A stretch of DNA of 64,000 nt from Spirometra erinaceieuropaei (GCA_902702965.1 CACRXP010000021.1:765254-829253); one strand, 5' to 3'; counted from the first letter of the stretch, positions 45,115-58,309 are shown. Numbers and translations: made by a program. The notes: a model not told the origin generated them from the sequence alone.

Positions 45115-48090
45115 ATAAGAAATCGGAGCAATCATGAATACTTGGTTGGCATTTTTGCAGGTAACAAGGGTCACGAAGCGCAAAGAAGACTTTGCTGTGT
45201 TTCGGCCTGAACACCATGGGACTAAAAGAAACATGGGCAATCTTCCTGTCGCCGGTATGTCCGAGGTAAAGGAATGTTAAAGTAAACGGTTTGTTGTCGG
45301 ACTTTGAATGAATGTAAGTACATAAATTCGGTTCGAGCAAACTTCCTTGTCCTTTGTTCTGAGCTAAGTCCCGGTTAGATAAACTCTGAGTGCAGGGGTG
45401 TGTCTGCAATCGCCTCAATACATGGAGGAAGCCTAGATGGTATGCTTGCTTCTTGACCGTCTGAACTTAGCTCAGGTCAACTAAATGCGGAGCGCCAGGC
45501 AGTGTCCGCCTTCGATTCGATACCCATAGGGAACCAAAATGTTACGATCGCTTCCGGGCTCTCTGAGCTAAGGCATGTAATAGCCGAGAGCATGGTAGGG
45601 CCTTCACTGGCCTCATTTAATGGAGCGCCTTATAAACAAATTATTTTCTAACAGATCTTTAATTCCTGCTCTAACTTGCAGAAGTCTGTGAAAGGGTGAG
45701 ACAGTTAGCGCCATTGGTTCCTGCCATGACCAGCAACGAGTCCGACCTAAGTCACGGTAAGGCAGAGTCCGTGCCGCACTGCAGTAGGCAATGAGGATTC
45801 ACACAACAGCCAAAATGCACATGTGGCACGCACTGAAAGCTGTGTACATGATTCCCTTCTCTCTAACGGTAGCAAATCTAAATCGTTGAAAAAAAAGTCG
45901 AAGTGCACAGTTAACCTGCACGCATATCTACACACCTTCTTTTGGTTTGTTGATCCGGGCTCCTAGTCAACAGTACCTTTTATGCACATTTCTATCCTAC
46001 GTTTCTTTACAACTTTGTGCTAGCAGTAGTAAATATTATGCTGCTGAATACCAGTTTATTAAGATCATCGGAACAAAATTGCAGTTTGGATTGCACTTGT
46101 CGATGCAGAACCATTTGGATTTGGATAATTAGGATTATTCAAATAATCTGCGTCCCGGGAAACGACAGCAGTCCACAAACGGATTGTGTGACACTACCAC
46201 ACGGGAGTTGCGCAGTCTACATTCTTCCTCATGAGACTGTAGCTCTGTACCTTATAGACGTGCACGAGCAAACAGTTGCTCATCTCCGGCCAAAGAATTT
46301 ACTCACCGGGTGGTCAGCTGCGGAGTCAGCAACATTCCCTCCGATATGACACCAGTCAAAACCCGATAACCATAAGTCCCATCACTATGGGAGGCAAACT
46401 CTGTGGATATGACACCTGGAAATCGTGGAAGTTGCTCTGTACTTAGAAAGCGAAAAGATGGATGGATAGTTTTGTTTGAGTAACCGGAAGGGCACTTTCA
46501 TAACTAATGATGGTTCGTTGAAACGATGGATAATTTTGCAGAGGTTTTACGTTCTAAGATTACCTTTTCCCGTAACAAAAGCGTTTAAAGAAAAGGGCTG
46601 CCGATATTTATCTTTATCAACCAGAGGGAGTTTTTCTTTTGTCTATCACTTGATTTCGTGTACTAGCGTGGCATTCCAGTCAGTCGCTACACTGTATCTC
46701 GCAAGCTACTCCCTCCCCCAAAGTCTTCGCGCCCAGGTATGACGAGCCGCGTAATGCTTCATTTGAGTCTCGTTAAAGAGCGGATCTTAGTAGTAGGAGA
46801 AAGTTTTTACGAATCATTGGATTTGTCAAGATAGGAGCCTGTGGCCCTGACAACGAACTATCGTTGTTTAATTGCTCACAAACACATCGCTCTACCTCTC
46901 CCGCCTGTTATGTTTTGGGGTGTTCGGCGCCTGTTCTCTTTCTTGTCGTCTGTCTATGTCCGATCGAAGTGCGTCCCTTTGTAGATCATTTTTCTCATGA
47001 TTTCCAAATTTATTTCCAGGCATATTCAAAGTTTATTCTTCCTTGAATCTCCTTCTGAAACGTACGGAAAAGGTCTCTGATAATAACACATATGCGCTAC
47101 TAGGGCTTAATTTTGATGCAAATCTATGGTTAGTTATTTGATCAGCGAAGACGGTACAACCTGCTCTTATGACACTTTTGTCGACGTTGAAGTACCTGGT
47201 ACTCCACTCGGAAAGTTCCCTTGCCAGACCGTGCGGCACCTTCGTAACTTATCGGCAAATTCGGCCACCCTCAACGCACCACTGAAGCCACTCGTGAGAA
47301 CGGACTGATGCGTCTACTAAACTCTGACAAGAGTTTGTTAACCACAACATTATTCATGAATTTGCAGGAAAGCGTCAATAGGAGCTATCAATTTACGAGT
47401 GCAATGCGACCGTGGGGTATATCGACTCGATTTCGACGTGTTCAGGTAGAGGTTATTGTTCGATTGCGAAATGTCGAGATCGGGAAGACGACACAAAATG
47501 TTCTAATGCAAGAAGCGGTTACTTAACTTACAATGCGAATACTTTGGTGTACCCTGTGGCGACTGGCTGCTGCTCCATCTAACAATTCAAGTGCGCATAC
47601 CTGCGCACGTAACTGCTTGTGGTTCTTTAACTAATCATAGCTGTCTACCCCAAGTAGTATTTAGATTCTGATTAATTACACGTGGAGACGATGTCTTGTC
47701 GTAAACTTGTGACAATTCCGGGAAATCTACAAAATAGTGCAACTTTCATATTGTCTTCCCATCTCAACGGGAATTTTTACTGTGGGCTATGTATCCATGG
47801 CGTCGTTAATGACGTCACATGACGTAGTTCCTTCAGCCCATCGTCATAGCTGGCGTGCTGCCTCTGTTAGGAGTGGCGGTCCTCTCCTTCAAGACTGACT
47901 AAAGCCATTGCTTCATCAACAGTCGGACTGGATAACTGGGACTGAAGCACCTGAACAGGAGTTTTCATTCTGCTACTGCGACCACTTTCTCCCGTCGCTG
48001 CCTACAGACCCTTAGCAGGCGTTGCGGTTTTAAAGCTTGCCAGCACTCCCCAACTTTGGAATAGAGTGCGGCTTCGGCCGTGCCAGCCTC
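45115..48090. other. No firmly recognised gene
   Basis: Short frames only. Two splice-bracketed open stretches on the plus strand (about 47022-47071 after 'tttatttccag' and about 47371-47419 after 'catgaatttgcag') could be small exons but have no further support. Confidence 0.25.
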
Positions 48091-48094
48091 CAAA

Positions 48095-48395
48095 TCTCTG
48101 TTGTGTTGGTTGAAATCCTGGTTATTGCTGTGTGGACCAGGGGGTGTGGTGGAACGCCAAGGTGAGGATCCGTCCGAGCCATCCACCTGCGGCCTCCCTC
48201 GTCTCCGGTCTTCTTGACTCTGTCTTGACACCGGGTCCAGGCGGGGGAGGAGGAGAGAGTGTAGGTAGATGCTACGCAAGTCTACCGGCACTATAAACCC
48301 CTGCGTAAGTCACCGTCCCTGCTCCCATTGCTGCTGCAACTGTGGGGCACACGGTGGACATCATCGAAACCGATGGTCGAACTGTCAGTCATCAA
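48095..48395 (+). repeat. Dispersed repeat R3, copy
   Basis: Landmarks in order: 'gaaatcctggttattg', 'gggggtgtggtggaacgcc', 'ctgtcttgacaccgggtcc', 'ggaggaggagagagtg' and 'ggggcacacggtggacatc'. Closest to the copies at 28.4 and 63.2 kb. Confidence 0.75.
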
Positions 48396-49233
48396 ACCCG
48401 TTTAATTTTTATGCATAAGGTGGCTAGGTCTGCGTCCACCGGGAAGAATGCGTACATAGACGAGGGTAAGGGCGCACAGCCGATTATGTCGCCGATGTCA
48501 GCTTCCAACACCTTCGAGAGAACTCTCCAAGGATGATGAAATAGTCAGATGTGCTAGTCAAATCTGAGTATACATCCATCGGGATCAATAAATATGTTCT
48601 AACGCTCTTTTATACTTCTTTCAACTTAGAAGCCTGAACTCAGTACGTGCTCACCCCGCTCATCAACATTGTTTGTAGGTGATGACCACCGCTATGCCTA
48701 CGAGAAAGCTTGGGTTTATGCGGCTCTTTTATTTCAGTTCTTTCAACCTCGGTCTTGTTCAAGCGCCTAAATATATTCGTCGGAATGTGGGATGCCTTGT
48801 GTTGTGAATTTCCCTGTTTGCTCACACGACTTTCGAATGGAAGCGAAGTAAACGAGTCAAGGAGGCCGTGGCTTTGTACATCATCGAAGATGTGCATAGA
48901 GAATATTGGTATAATAAAGCAGGGGTTCCTGCCCACATATAAATTCACTTTTACGCTTAAGAGGGTTCCCTAGCTACCTGTATTAATTTATATTGATGAT
49001 GAACAACGGAGGTCAGTCAAACAACTGCATGAGTGCAGGTGAATAATAAATATCAGCATAGTAATACCCCTACAGGAGCAACAAAGCTGAGCTAAAGTAG
49101 AAACCTCCCATACTTTGTGCCGCTTTATAAATCGAGCTCGCTTCAACATCTGCCTCAAATAGAAAAATCGGCTGGCAAGTAGAGGTTAATGAGGTTGACT
49201 GCTCGTTTATGACTTCCACTGCGGAGAGACAAA

Positions 49234-49494
49234 TTAAACGCGTTTTTTCCGACCTCCTGCTTCCGAATGTCGATGAAGCAAAGTAGATTTGGTGAGTGGT
49301 GGAAAGTCGTAGACGAGACCCAGATTGCGGGCTGGTGATGGGGGACTTCCTGCTCTATGTTCACTACTCTCTGAACCAAAATTTTTTCCTTCTACTCCCT
49401 TTCGCCGTCCTCCATGTTGGCTAGATACTATACGTCTTGTGCAGATAAAAAACTGCAGTAATACGACGGTAATTGCCACGACGAGGAACAACAT
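49234..49494 (-). CDS. Possible first exon with signal anchor
   Basis: An 86-codon minus-strand frame starting MLFLVVAITVVLLQFFICTR, a strong hydrophobic signal-anchor followed by Arg and a Ser/Pro-rich stem. This is the layout of type II Golgi enzymes or small secreted proteins. No catalytic domain, conserved motif or clear donor was found, so it may be chance. Confidence 0.18.
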   Translation of the reverse strand: MLFLVVAITVVLLQFFICTRRIVSSQHGGRRKGVEGKNFGSESSEHRAGSPPSPARNLGLVYDFPPLTKSTLLHRHSEAGGRKKRV

Positions 49495-49499
49495 TCTTA

Positions 49500-50830
49500 T
49501 TTCAATTTTGTAGTGAATAGTTGGTGATCTCGATAAACCTCTGACGGCTTAGGATTACGCGTAATTATGGGCCCGCGTCTTCCAGTTCATTTGGACGGTG
49601 CGGTACTGGAGCACTAACAAGTGTCCGATGCGTCTGCCTTTGATTTTGTGCCATCCTTGTCGTAGTTCAAAAAGTCTGGTCATCGCACCAGTTGCATTTT
49701 TTTAGTCCATTACTTTTTCGAGAATCCTCATCGCGATACCTGTAACCTAGTGAAGTGTGGATTCCTAGTCTTCTGCAAGCGCCCTAACCTGTACACTTTT
49801 AGACATTCTGTTGTTGTAAACTGGGTTATCCCATTCCATACGTAGCAAACATCAGGGAAAGCGGAAAAAAGCACTACTCCATTTCATATTTGAGAACACA
49901 CCAAAACCAAATTGGAATAAGGATGAGGTCTTCGCATTGGAAAGCTGTATAGACAATTTCCAAGCTATGGGCCAAATCGCCTAAAACTTTATCGGCCAAG
50001 TTGGTGCGAGGAGTTCAACAACAAAGCGGATAATAAGCCAACCTTACGGACCAGCGGAGATGTCCCGTTTCGGTCTCATCTCGGGTGTCACCTCCAGTGA
50101 TCGTTTTTCGTTAGTTTATCTTGTACACCTAAGGAACATGACAATTCTTATCAGAGTCCCATACCACGAAACCTCGCTCTTAACCTACTACGTGTCTTTT
50201 CGCTCTTAATTTGCCTCGAGAATGCCGTTAATTCTGCGCAAGCAGAGTAAGTCCTGTTCGCGTGCTAAATTGAAGCGCATATCTTTGATAAGCTGGGTCT
50301 TGTAACAAATTACTACTAAGGGCTTTGTCATCAACTGGCTTGCAGAACCTGTAGTAACTTCCCACTACAAAGACAGAATCATATAATTTCTTCAAAATGA
50401 GACACAATCTCATCCAGAGTTCTTTTATAAAATGCTAGTAGACTTAAAGTCCATCTAATCCTACGTGCAGTACTCTCCCCTCACCATAAGCATTAATCAC
50501 CAGAGTGCTCATGGTACCAATTTTAGCCGTTTAACCTAACTGTGTCCACACTCAACACCTTTGTCGAAAACGAACATCCCAACAGTTTCTCCACTCTTCA
50601 GCTCTTTGATCTATTCTTTGTGTCCTAGTCCTTTACGCTATCTTATATTGATTTTTTTGGTCGAAGGCCTTGTATTAATTATCATTATAAAATCCAAGCT
50701 TCTATTTTCAAGTTATTTTCCATCCTAAAATTGCTTTTATGAAGGTCATCACTTCCATGTCAAGGTTGGGAAAAGTTTTGTTTGGTTAGCTGTTATTTCT
50801 GATCGCAATTTCACCCTAAATATTTTTGTG
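49500..50830. other. No recognised gene
   Basis: Spacer with short frames only and no repeat matches to the rest of the window. Confidence 0.3.
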
Positions 50831-50833
50831 CAG

Positions 50834-50892
50834 GTAGACAAAGACTGACCCCACAAGAGGAGGCCGTCCTTCAAGCATTCAATAACTTAAAT
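50834..50892 (+). CDS. Candidate 59 bp exon
   Basis: Acceptor 'tatttttgtgcag' and donor 'gtatgtattt' bracket 59 bp whose one sensible frame (two leftover bases, then RQRLTPQEEAVLQAFNNLN) is hydrophilic and open. It ends in phase 0. No family is recognised. Confidence 0.28.
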
Positions 50893-53875
50893 GTATGTAT
50901 TTATTCTGCCACTTTTGATCAGACTTTATTTCCCACAACATCGTACTTACTGCAACTAGCCTTCTCTATGCTTCATCTTTTTGACTGAGACTAGACGTGA
51001 TTCGTCACTTTAGTTGCCTTATCGCGTTCAGTCATCCTTAACCATTTTTGCTTCATATTCCCCTTGGTTTTACAAGGATATCTATATCGGCTTGGACCAA
51101 ACTTACTGTGAGGACTATGGAAGCGTTAGTTCGGTCTCAATAATGTCCAATTTATTCCTATAACGAAATTGACTATTTATACAATACGCAAATCAAGTTA
51201 TATTAGCGTATTTTCGGGCTCGGGTTAGGTCGTGAATGCTCTGACAACATATTCACTCTACGCCTAAAACTGTAGAACCTTCTCTCTTATTAGCATCTTG
51301 TAATCGTTCTTGTATCTAAGTACACCATTCCATTGTTTAAAATTTACTCTATTTTCTTCCTCAGACAAGTCCGCCAAGGCTCAGTGGTCACCATCTTTGT
51401 TAAGATTCGCCATAATCGCAATAGAGGTTCACAGCATTTTTCATACTCTAAGGTAGTCTGCGAGAAACTCATCAACGGTGCCGCCCTACATTTCTCGGAT
51501 TCTGTCTAAGCACACGCGTTTTTAATTGACAAAAAGCCTTCTGTTCGTACCTGCCGGACTTTCTTAACTCCTCCAGGGTGCACGCTCCTACTTGGGTTTA
51601 TTTGGCCGACTCCTCCTATAGCCGTTACCCGTTTCTGTCAAGTTTTGGGGAATAATGAAAATCCAGACTCAAATTCGTCTGTGTCTAAACCAATCTTAGT
51701 CTAAAATGCATTTTATTTGACTGAATATTCACTCTTAAACCTCTTATTTAGGCAAGTATTACTGCTCAGTAAGGGACCCTACCACTTTTGAGGGATCTGA
51801 TAATTTAGATGACAAATTCAACCATCCGGAGTTGTAACTGCCAGATCCGAATTTATTAATAGTGTCCCCAACCTTTACATTTGGCGAGGGCTGGACCTGC
51901 TCACATTTTTCAAAGCTCCATTCTTCTTCTTAGTGCCCACTTGTTTTTGGGTCAGTAGTTGTGTTTAACGGATTCGACTGTCACCTGCTTCCTCAATATG
52001 GTCGAGCAAGTCTTTTGTGCCTCGCTCACAACTATGGGTGGTTTAAAGCGCGTAATTATTGTGTGGCTTCGTCTTTTAAAGTGGTCAATTTGCCTCTGAG
52101 CGATAGCAGTGCTTTGACGAAATTTTATTGGCCTTACGGGCAACAAACCATCGCATCTTCTGTATCAAGTTCTCCCACCATTCTTTGCACATCAAAGGAG
52201 TAACGTAGTGCTCTGTATGATTTACCACTTCCGGTTCTTCTATCACATCGTCTAACATCGTTTCGCCCGAATCCAGTCTTTCACAGACCCCTACCTCCAT
52301 AGAAAGAGGCAACCTCTGTGAGCCATGGCCATTACCTCCGTATAAAAGCTACTTTGTCCGAAAACCCCACTTCAGTTAACCTTCCGTATTAAAAGGACTT
52401 CGCAATGACATTTCCGGGCTCCGGACCTTTTTTTACACGCGACTAAAAGATATCCCACACTAGGAAAACACCCTTTGGGTCTGGCATCATGCCCCTGCAT
52501 TTAGGTATGCCTTTGTGAGGCTCAACAAGGTTAGCCATTGGTGAGAGAAGAGCAGATGAGGCTGCGTAGTTCTTACTAAGGGCATGACCTAATTAGTTAA
52601 TGGGGATAGTAGGCACCCTGCTGGGGTGATAGGTGGGTGGTGACTAATCAGCTGCCATGGCGCAGCACTTGACAAGTGACCCTTCACACCAGTCAATGGG
52701 GCATCCGAGGTTGGTCTTTGCCCCGGAAATTACGCGGACTGGACACTCATTCTTCTCATAAAGCGGCTGCCGACACATGTAAACCGCCTCAATCATGCGT
52801 TGACGTCGCTTTAATGAGGCTTTTCGTACCCTCCGCACCACTATAAAAGCGGTAGCTTCCGCCAGGTCAGGGGACACCTGTCAGGACAAATGCCCGCCGT
52901 CTACAATAAATTAAAACGTGTTTTGGCCTCCTCGCGGGCAGGATTTATGAGTTATTTGAAGATGTCTTCTCCGGCGGAAGCGTGGCTGCATCCGATAACT
53001 TAGCTTCGCTCCCAGCAATCTTGACCATCTTCTTCGATGTAGTCTCTATTTATCTTCATTGTGCTTTAACACATTTAAATTGTAGTTGGGCTAATTAAAA
53101 GAACCTTTTACAGATTCCCTTCCTGCTGTACTCGGACACCCCACCAAACTTTTCAGGCCTCTTTTAGCCAGCTGTCCATTTCGCTCGTCATTTTCCCCTA
53201 TTTACTGTCCCTTAGCGATGCGAGGATCGTCCAGCAGTTATCAGCCGTTCATTTATGAACTTTCTTAAACCTCAACAGGTATTGAATAAAGTATTTTAAC
53301 CCACTTTCCTTTCTTAATACTGCGGTCAAACATTTGATAAAAGCTCCTCAGGCACGATTCAGTAACGGAGGACTTTCTTTACTTCTTACCCAGCACCTAA
53401 CAGTCGACTTTTTAAGGTTAGTTCAGTGAGTCGAATTGGCAATCGTTCGCAGCAGGAGTGCTCTAAGATCATAATTTAGCTTCCACGTGAGACTGGGCAA
53501 ATGCCTGTTTTCACTGCACGCATACCCACCTCTAATCAGGACCTAGTCTTACTACTGGCACACAAATGTACCAGGAGAGCAGGGTCGGTTTTGCGCAAAC
53601 GTACAACCTAACCCTCACCTAAGTCATCACTTCCCTGAAGTTATCGTCTCAGAAAGACGGACTCGGTCAATTCCTCGGTCTCTCACTGCGACTTGGCCCG
53701 TTTGCTGTCAAGTTACCATTTGAAAACTAATGAACGACAATTTTCTAGTTAGTTGCCAAGTTTCACTTTCTCCATTTCAAACTCTGATGTTAATCTTGCA
53801 GCTCATAGTGCTCAGTCTTCTCTTGGTTACTCTTCAGTTACGTCTGAAGTTCACTGCTAATTTTCGCTCTCCTTT
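50893..53875. other. No recognised gene; possible intron
   Basis: Pyrimidine-rich plus strand. If the flanking micro-exons belong to one gene, this is intronic. A minus-strand frame at 52644-52877 (77 codons) has no recognised domain. Confidence 0.25.
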
Positions 53876-53879
53876 GCAG

Positions 53880-54061
53880 GCAAGACTCCAGGGTCATATG
53901 GCTGAACGGAAAGGTAAGAATTGTACGATTGTTTTTCGTTTTCTTTTAATTTTAACAATTTATGAGACCTTACTACACTGGCGCAGGATATTTAAACACG
54001 CGGGTCCCTCTTCTACCCTATTTTTTTAATAGCACTTATTTTCGCAGATGTAGGGGAAGTG
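53880..54061 (+). CDS. Candidate micro-exon pair (34 and 14 bp)
   Basis: Exon 53880-53913 follows 'tcgctctcctttgcag' and is followed by GTAAGAATT. Exon 54048-54061 follows 'acttattttcgcag' and is followed by GTAAGG. Joined, they give 48 bp in one open frame (ARLQGHMAERK plus DVGEV); the other two frames hit stops. Strong splice consensus on both ends of both segments is the main support. Micro-exons are known in flatworm secreted-protein genes, but no family is recognised here. Confidence 0.33.
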
Positions 54062-54639
54062 GTAAGGTTCCTCTACGTAGTGCCGACGTTGGTACCACGG
54101 TGGATGTTAGTGTGTCTAATAAACTTAATGCAAGATGACTTTAGGGCCATGCTAGAGGGGTTACGTGTTGAACCATGTTATTTTAGTATTACATATTTAC
54201 TGCTTCTGATTTCGTATATCCGGCGTGTTTCGAAGGCTGCTGCACCGTGTTTTACATCCAGGTCGCTACACCGGCCAGTCCTCAGCAGGGGTACTCCGCA
54301 TTCTTTATTTATTTCGGGACATCTGGATGAGATCTCAAATGTTCCCATGTCGCCCTGCCTTCGTCCACTCTGTCGATGAGTGCTTGCTACAAGGTCTCCG
54401 CTTTTAAACTATCACAGTGCACTAAAAGCCATGCCTTGGAAGTCTGCCAGCTCACAAGATAACCCAGTACTCTCAGAACGGAGAGTCAGACTGCAATGGC
54501 TCCTTAGTGTGGCCCCTATGGCATTCATACTCAGCTTGGATCCGAGCCCCCCTTGTTTCTCTATCTGATATTTTGTGCGCGGATCAGGCGCGTGTGACCC
54601 GCGCAGATGGACTGTTTAGCCCGCCTCTAATCTTTTTGC

Positions 54640-54695
54640 CTCCTTGACATCGGGTTCAGGTGACTAAGGGAGGAGAGAGTGCGCTAGATACATCT
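54640..54695 (+). repeat. Fragment of dispersed repeat R3
   Basis: Contains 'ccttgacatcgggttcagg' and 'gggaggagagagtgcg', matching the middle of R3 only. Confidence 0.5.
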
Positions 54696-54779
54696 TGTCA
54701 TCACGTTCCCTGGAACAGAAAGTTGGTTCGTCCACAGTTTAAGGGCTGCCCTACTTGCAGGTTACCGCTTGAATTGAGT

Positions 54780-56000
54780 TGATGTCTATGGCTTTTCTAT
54801 TTAGAGTTTGCTGAATTATCCTAATCCTACTTTGGAGGGAGTGTAGCTACCTAGGTCAACGTTGACATTGACTTAAGAGAGTTTATTGATGCCTATCTCA
54901 CATTCTGGGGATGATGGTTATGGATTTGCCTGAAATACTCGACCCAATACTCCATACTTTGCAGTTTTAGAGACTTTGCTGCCCCCGTGTTGCGTGGAGC
55001 GGGGGCACAGTTTTGGCTGTTATAAAAAGCCTCGATGTCGGCAAAAAGTTCTTTATCTCCCCGCGGTAAACATACCTCTGAACTTCCTTTTCTAACCGAG
55101 CCAACCAGTTGGCCTGCTTCTCTAACACCTGCCGCTTTTGGTACTTGTCTGCATCGGGAGAATTCGGTTCTTTTTGCAGCCGTGCTGCTGTCCCAGTATG
55201 TTGAGTACGGCTTCTGTGTCAGCGAGAGACGGCAGCATTTCTGTATCAATGGCATTGAGCCAACCCTGGTGTCGTCTACTTATTGGTCAAAGGACCCGCT
55301 TGACAGTGATGTTGGCGGCTCTCTGTGGTTACCCCACTTTTCTTGCTACCCGCATCCTCCAGAACTTGCATTTGTTCCGGTTTGGTGTTCATATTGCTGG
55401 CTAACTTTGTTCTGCGTTCAGTTGGGTCCAATATTGCGGTATTGGCTTTCCTTTGTGCTCCTATAGCCAGAACCCGTCTCCGCGGTGAGATTTGCAGCTT
55501 CGTCATCGAAGTGAGTAGGCAATAGTCTGTCCAACACTGCGCACATTGCCTCTATCGCCGGTCGATCTGGGTGATCTTGCCTCCGGATGAGCTCATTGCC
55601 CAGCCGTTGTCAGTGACATTAGCGTCCCCCTTTTGAGCATTGAGACACCAGAAGACAGTGCTTGTGATGATGAGGTTATGTTCCGCGCAAATGTTTTGGA
55701 AAAGTCTACTGCCGTTACAGCGCCCACTACGTGATACCATGGCACTTTCCGGTAGCCTGGTCAGAGCCGAAGCATTCATCGAAATTCTCGAGACCAGTAG
55801 ATTTGTTCGCCTTCGGCATAAAGGACGGGGAAGAATTTATTTGCGTCCTCACGATGTGTCGCCCTCGGAGAGTAAATGCTGACTGCGACGCCAATTTTTT
55901 TTCGTATGGAAGGCGAACCTCGTTGCTACGACTATGCGATGCAGCAATCAATTTCTTAACGGTGTTTCTTAACTGTCTTAGGACGTAGGCAGAATGTTAT
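54780..56000 (-). mobile_element. RTE-like LINE fragment: endonuclease and linker
   Basis: The minus strand, over several frames, has SFMPKANKSTGLENFDECFG (endonuclease), then CAEHNLIITSTVF. After a further shift it reads ISPRRRVLAIGAQRKANTAI, then KELFADIEAFYNSQNC and MEYWVEYFRQIHN, then VNVNVDLGSYTPS. This matches the endonuclease-to-RT linker of RTE-type LINEs. It stops just before the RT region seen at 24.5 kb, so the RT is missing. Confidence 0.65.
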
Positions 56001-56190
56001 TACCGACGCAGACAAGGGAGACTGGAATGTCCATTTCTGGCTTATTAGCCGTCGTCAGCCGGTCATACCGAACCCCGAGGTGTGGACCACCTGGGGCTCG
56101 AACTCGTGACCTGTTAGTTAGAAGTCCAACGCCTGTAACCACTGGGAACGAGTGAGTTCCGTAAGAACGATCGGTGAGCGCCTTAGGACG
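55985..56190 (-). repeat. tRNA-related SINE, family 2, copy B
   Basis: The minus strand has 'gagttcgagccccaggtgg' (box B region, about 56090-56108), then 'ggctgacgacggctaataag' and 'ccagaaatggacattccagt'. It faces copy C at 56.7 kb in inverted orientation. Confidence 0.6.
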
Positions 56191-56639
56191 GTCGTTCCAG
56201 AAAAAAAAACGATGTCCTGCCCCAACATCATTTAGCTGTCCTTCATAGCAGCAAATCTCCCGAAAGACGGTGATATCAGTCCTGTACCGGGACTCATTCG
56301 CAACGGCCGGCGTTGTCGTCAATTGTCGACGCTTGACCCCTGCGTTATATAAAAGCGAACGGACACATCAGACTGACAGAGTGAGCGATGATGGTTATTG
56401 GTTTTTTTTTAGTTTGTCGTCCACCCGCGGTCAGTTGTGCAAAGAGATGAACGCCAGCAATCACAGGACACCTTCCCTAACCGCACTCCGTGGACTTGTA
56501 AGCAGGGTCGCCCTCAGTAGGACTGCTTGGACACACAAATTGCTGTTTACTTGGCGTATGGCTCACTTTCTGTCTAATTAGATCTGGAGCCATGTGGTAA
56601 TGAAAGGGTGGTCGCCTGTATTCGGGATGGTAGGCATCG

Positions 56640-56885
56640 TACAAAACATAAGCGATACTTGGGTCGCGATCGGTGAGCACCCCTCTACCATTGTGCATAC
56701 CCGATCGCAACCCACAGGACGACGAGCCTGTGGCTCAGTGGCCAGGACCTTGAACTTCTAACCAACAGGTCGCGGGATCGAGCCCCAGGTGTTACACACT
56801 TCGGGATTGGGTATCGTTAGTTGAAAACGACTAATAAACCAGAAATGATCATTCCAGTCTTCCTTGTCCTTGTCGGTAATGCTAT
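56640..56885 (+). repeat. tRNA-related SINE, family 2, copy C
   Basis: Contains 'cctgtggctcagtggccagg' (box A-like) and 'cgggatcgagccccaggtg' (box B-like), followed by 'aaaccagaaatgatcattcc'. The body matches copies at 11.0 and 56.1 kb. Confidence 0.65.
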
Positions 56886-56889
56886 TCTG

Positions 56890-57645
56890 CCGATACATGG
56901 ATCCTCGACAAGACCCGACCCTATTCATCGACAGTGAAGCGTATGTAAGCTCGACCTGTGTTAGGCGAAATTGATTAATTTTGGTATGCCAAACTTTAGT
57001 ATCTAGTAGTGCATGTCTGTTCTAAAGGAGTACCTTTTCTGAGCCAGCCCTCCCCGACCTGCCACTTTTCGTTAACCCATGCATTACCTCTGTAATGTTC
57101 CTAACCTGACATCTTTGTGCATCGTTGCCAAAACTCGCAGGCATTTGAAAATACCTTTACGCCGAAATTAGTACTGTATTCTTCCTTCCTGAGCACACCC
57201 TCTTAATACAAGTCAAAGTTACCTGACAGGTCATCACCCCATCTGCTGAACTACACTGGCGTTTTTATTTAAACTTGAAAGAAAATTTCGTGTTTTCCCG
57301 AATGACCAAATCTAGATGTCGGCACCGGTATGTCACCTCGTGTACCTCAGTACTGCCCTCCTACCCCCACCAGTTCAAATCATGCAGTGAAGTCTGCTCC
57401 CTGTGCATTGTCCAAGACCGGGAATCTTGCTTTGTCTGACGCCAGGTGGGCTTTTGTTGGCCACTCGCCTTCGTTCGTTTTCGTAATGTTGCTCTCGTCT
57501 GCTGGCCACTGTGCACACCCTCAGTTGCTTTTGTTAATTTTATATCCCTTTGCCCGCCCCCCCCCCTCCCTGCCCTGTTAAATAACTTGAACGCTCCCTG
57601 TGAGGCATATCACAGGAATGCAAATACACTGTTTTAACCGTTTCA
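56890..57645. other. No recognised gene
   Basis: Pyrimidine-rich plus strand with a C-run near 57560. Possible intron or upstream sequence of the candidate exons that follow. Confidence 0.25.
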
Positions 57646-57646
57646 G

Positions 57647-58305
57647 GCAATCGAAAACCTCTCACCGAAGTAAGCATGCTCTCCGCGATCATCAGCGTCA
57701 TCGCTCAAAGGAGAATAGGCCACAACCGCCTCCTGTTCGAGTATTTGACCCCGCAAACGTTTATGCCAAAACGACGCCCACACTGAGAAAGGCGTCTGCT
57801 GTTCGCCGTGCCGACCCTGCATCCGATCGTCCCGTTCTACGCACTCGACTCCTACCTAACCGGACAAGGCACTTAGATCGAGGACCTCTTGCTGCTAACA
57901 GACGCAAGGTTACCTGTTTATGGCACTTCCTGCTTTTGACTTCACTCCAAGACATGTTTTTTCCACATTCTTTCAGTCTTTAGCCTCGTTTGTGCATGGA
58001 AATTCCATGTCAACGGTACCAGTAGCTATTTAGCATGTTTTTAAAATGGCACAAGACTCTTTGGCCTCTGAGCTTTGCTTACGCCGTCATGCACTTGTAT
58101 CATCACCCTGTGTGGGGTTGTCCTCTCCGAAGTTTACCTTCCCTCACTTTCGTTTGCTTCAGTCATTCGAAGCCCGTTTTGGCTCGTTAATTGCGCGAAA
58201 CAATTATGCGCATGCAGCGCAGATGGTCGACAGACATGTCTCCTCCGTGTCACAATGTTTGTGTTTCTTGTCTTCTAATATGGCAGTCAGGTTCAGGTGG
58301 ACAGG
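57647..58305 (+). CDS. Candidate two-exon gene segment, unknown product
   Basis: Exon 57647-57908 lies between 'ttttaaccgtttcag' and GTTACC. Exon 58163-58305 lies between 'tcgtttgcttcag' and GTGAGG. The first encodes about 87 residues, Arg/Pro-rich and disordered in look (SKENRPQPPPVRVFDPANVY, TTPTLRKASAVRRADP). It ends in phase 0, and the second starts in phase 0 with SFEARFGSLIARNNYAHAAQ and MVDRHVSSVSQ. The amino-acid mix and phase match favour real coding, but no family is recognised and upstream phase (2) does not join directly to the micro-exons at 54.0 kb. Confidence 0.33.
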
Positions 58306-58309
58306 GTGA

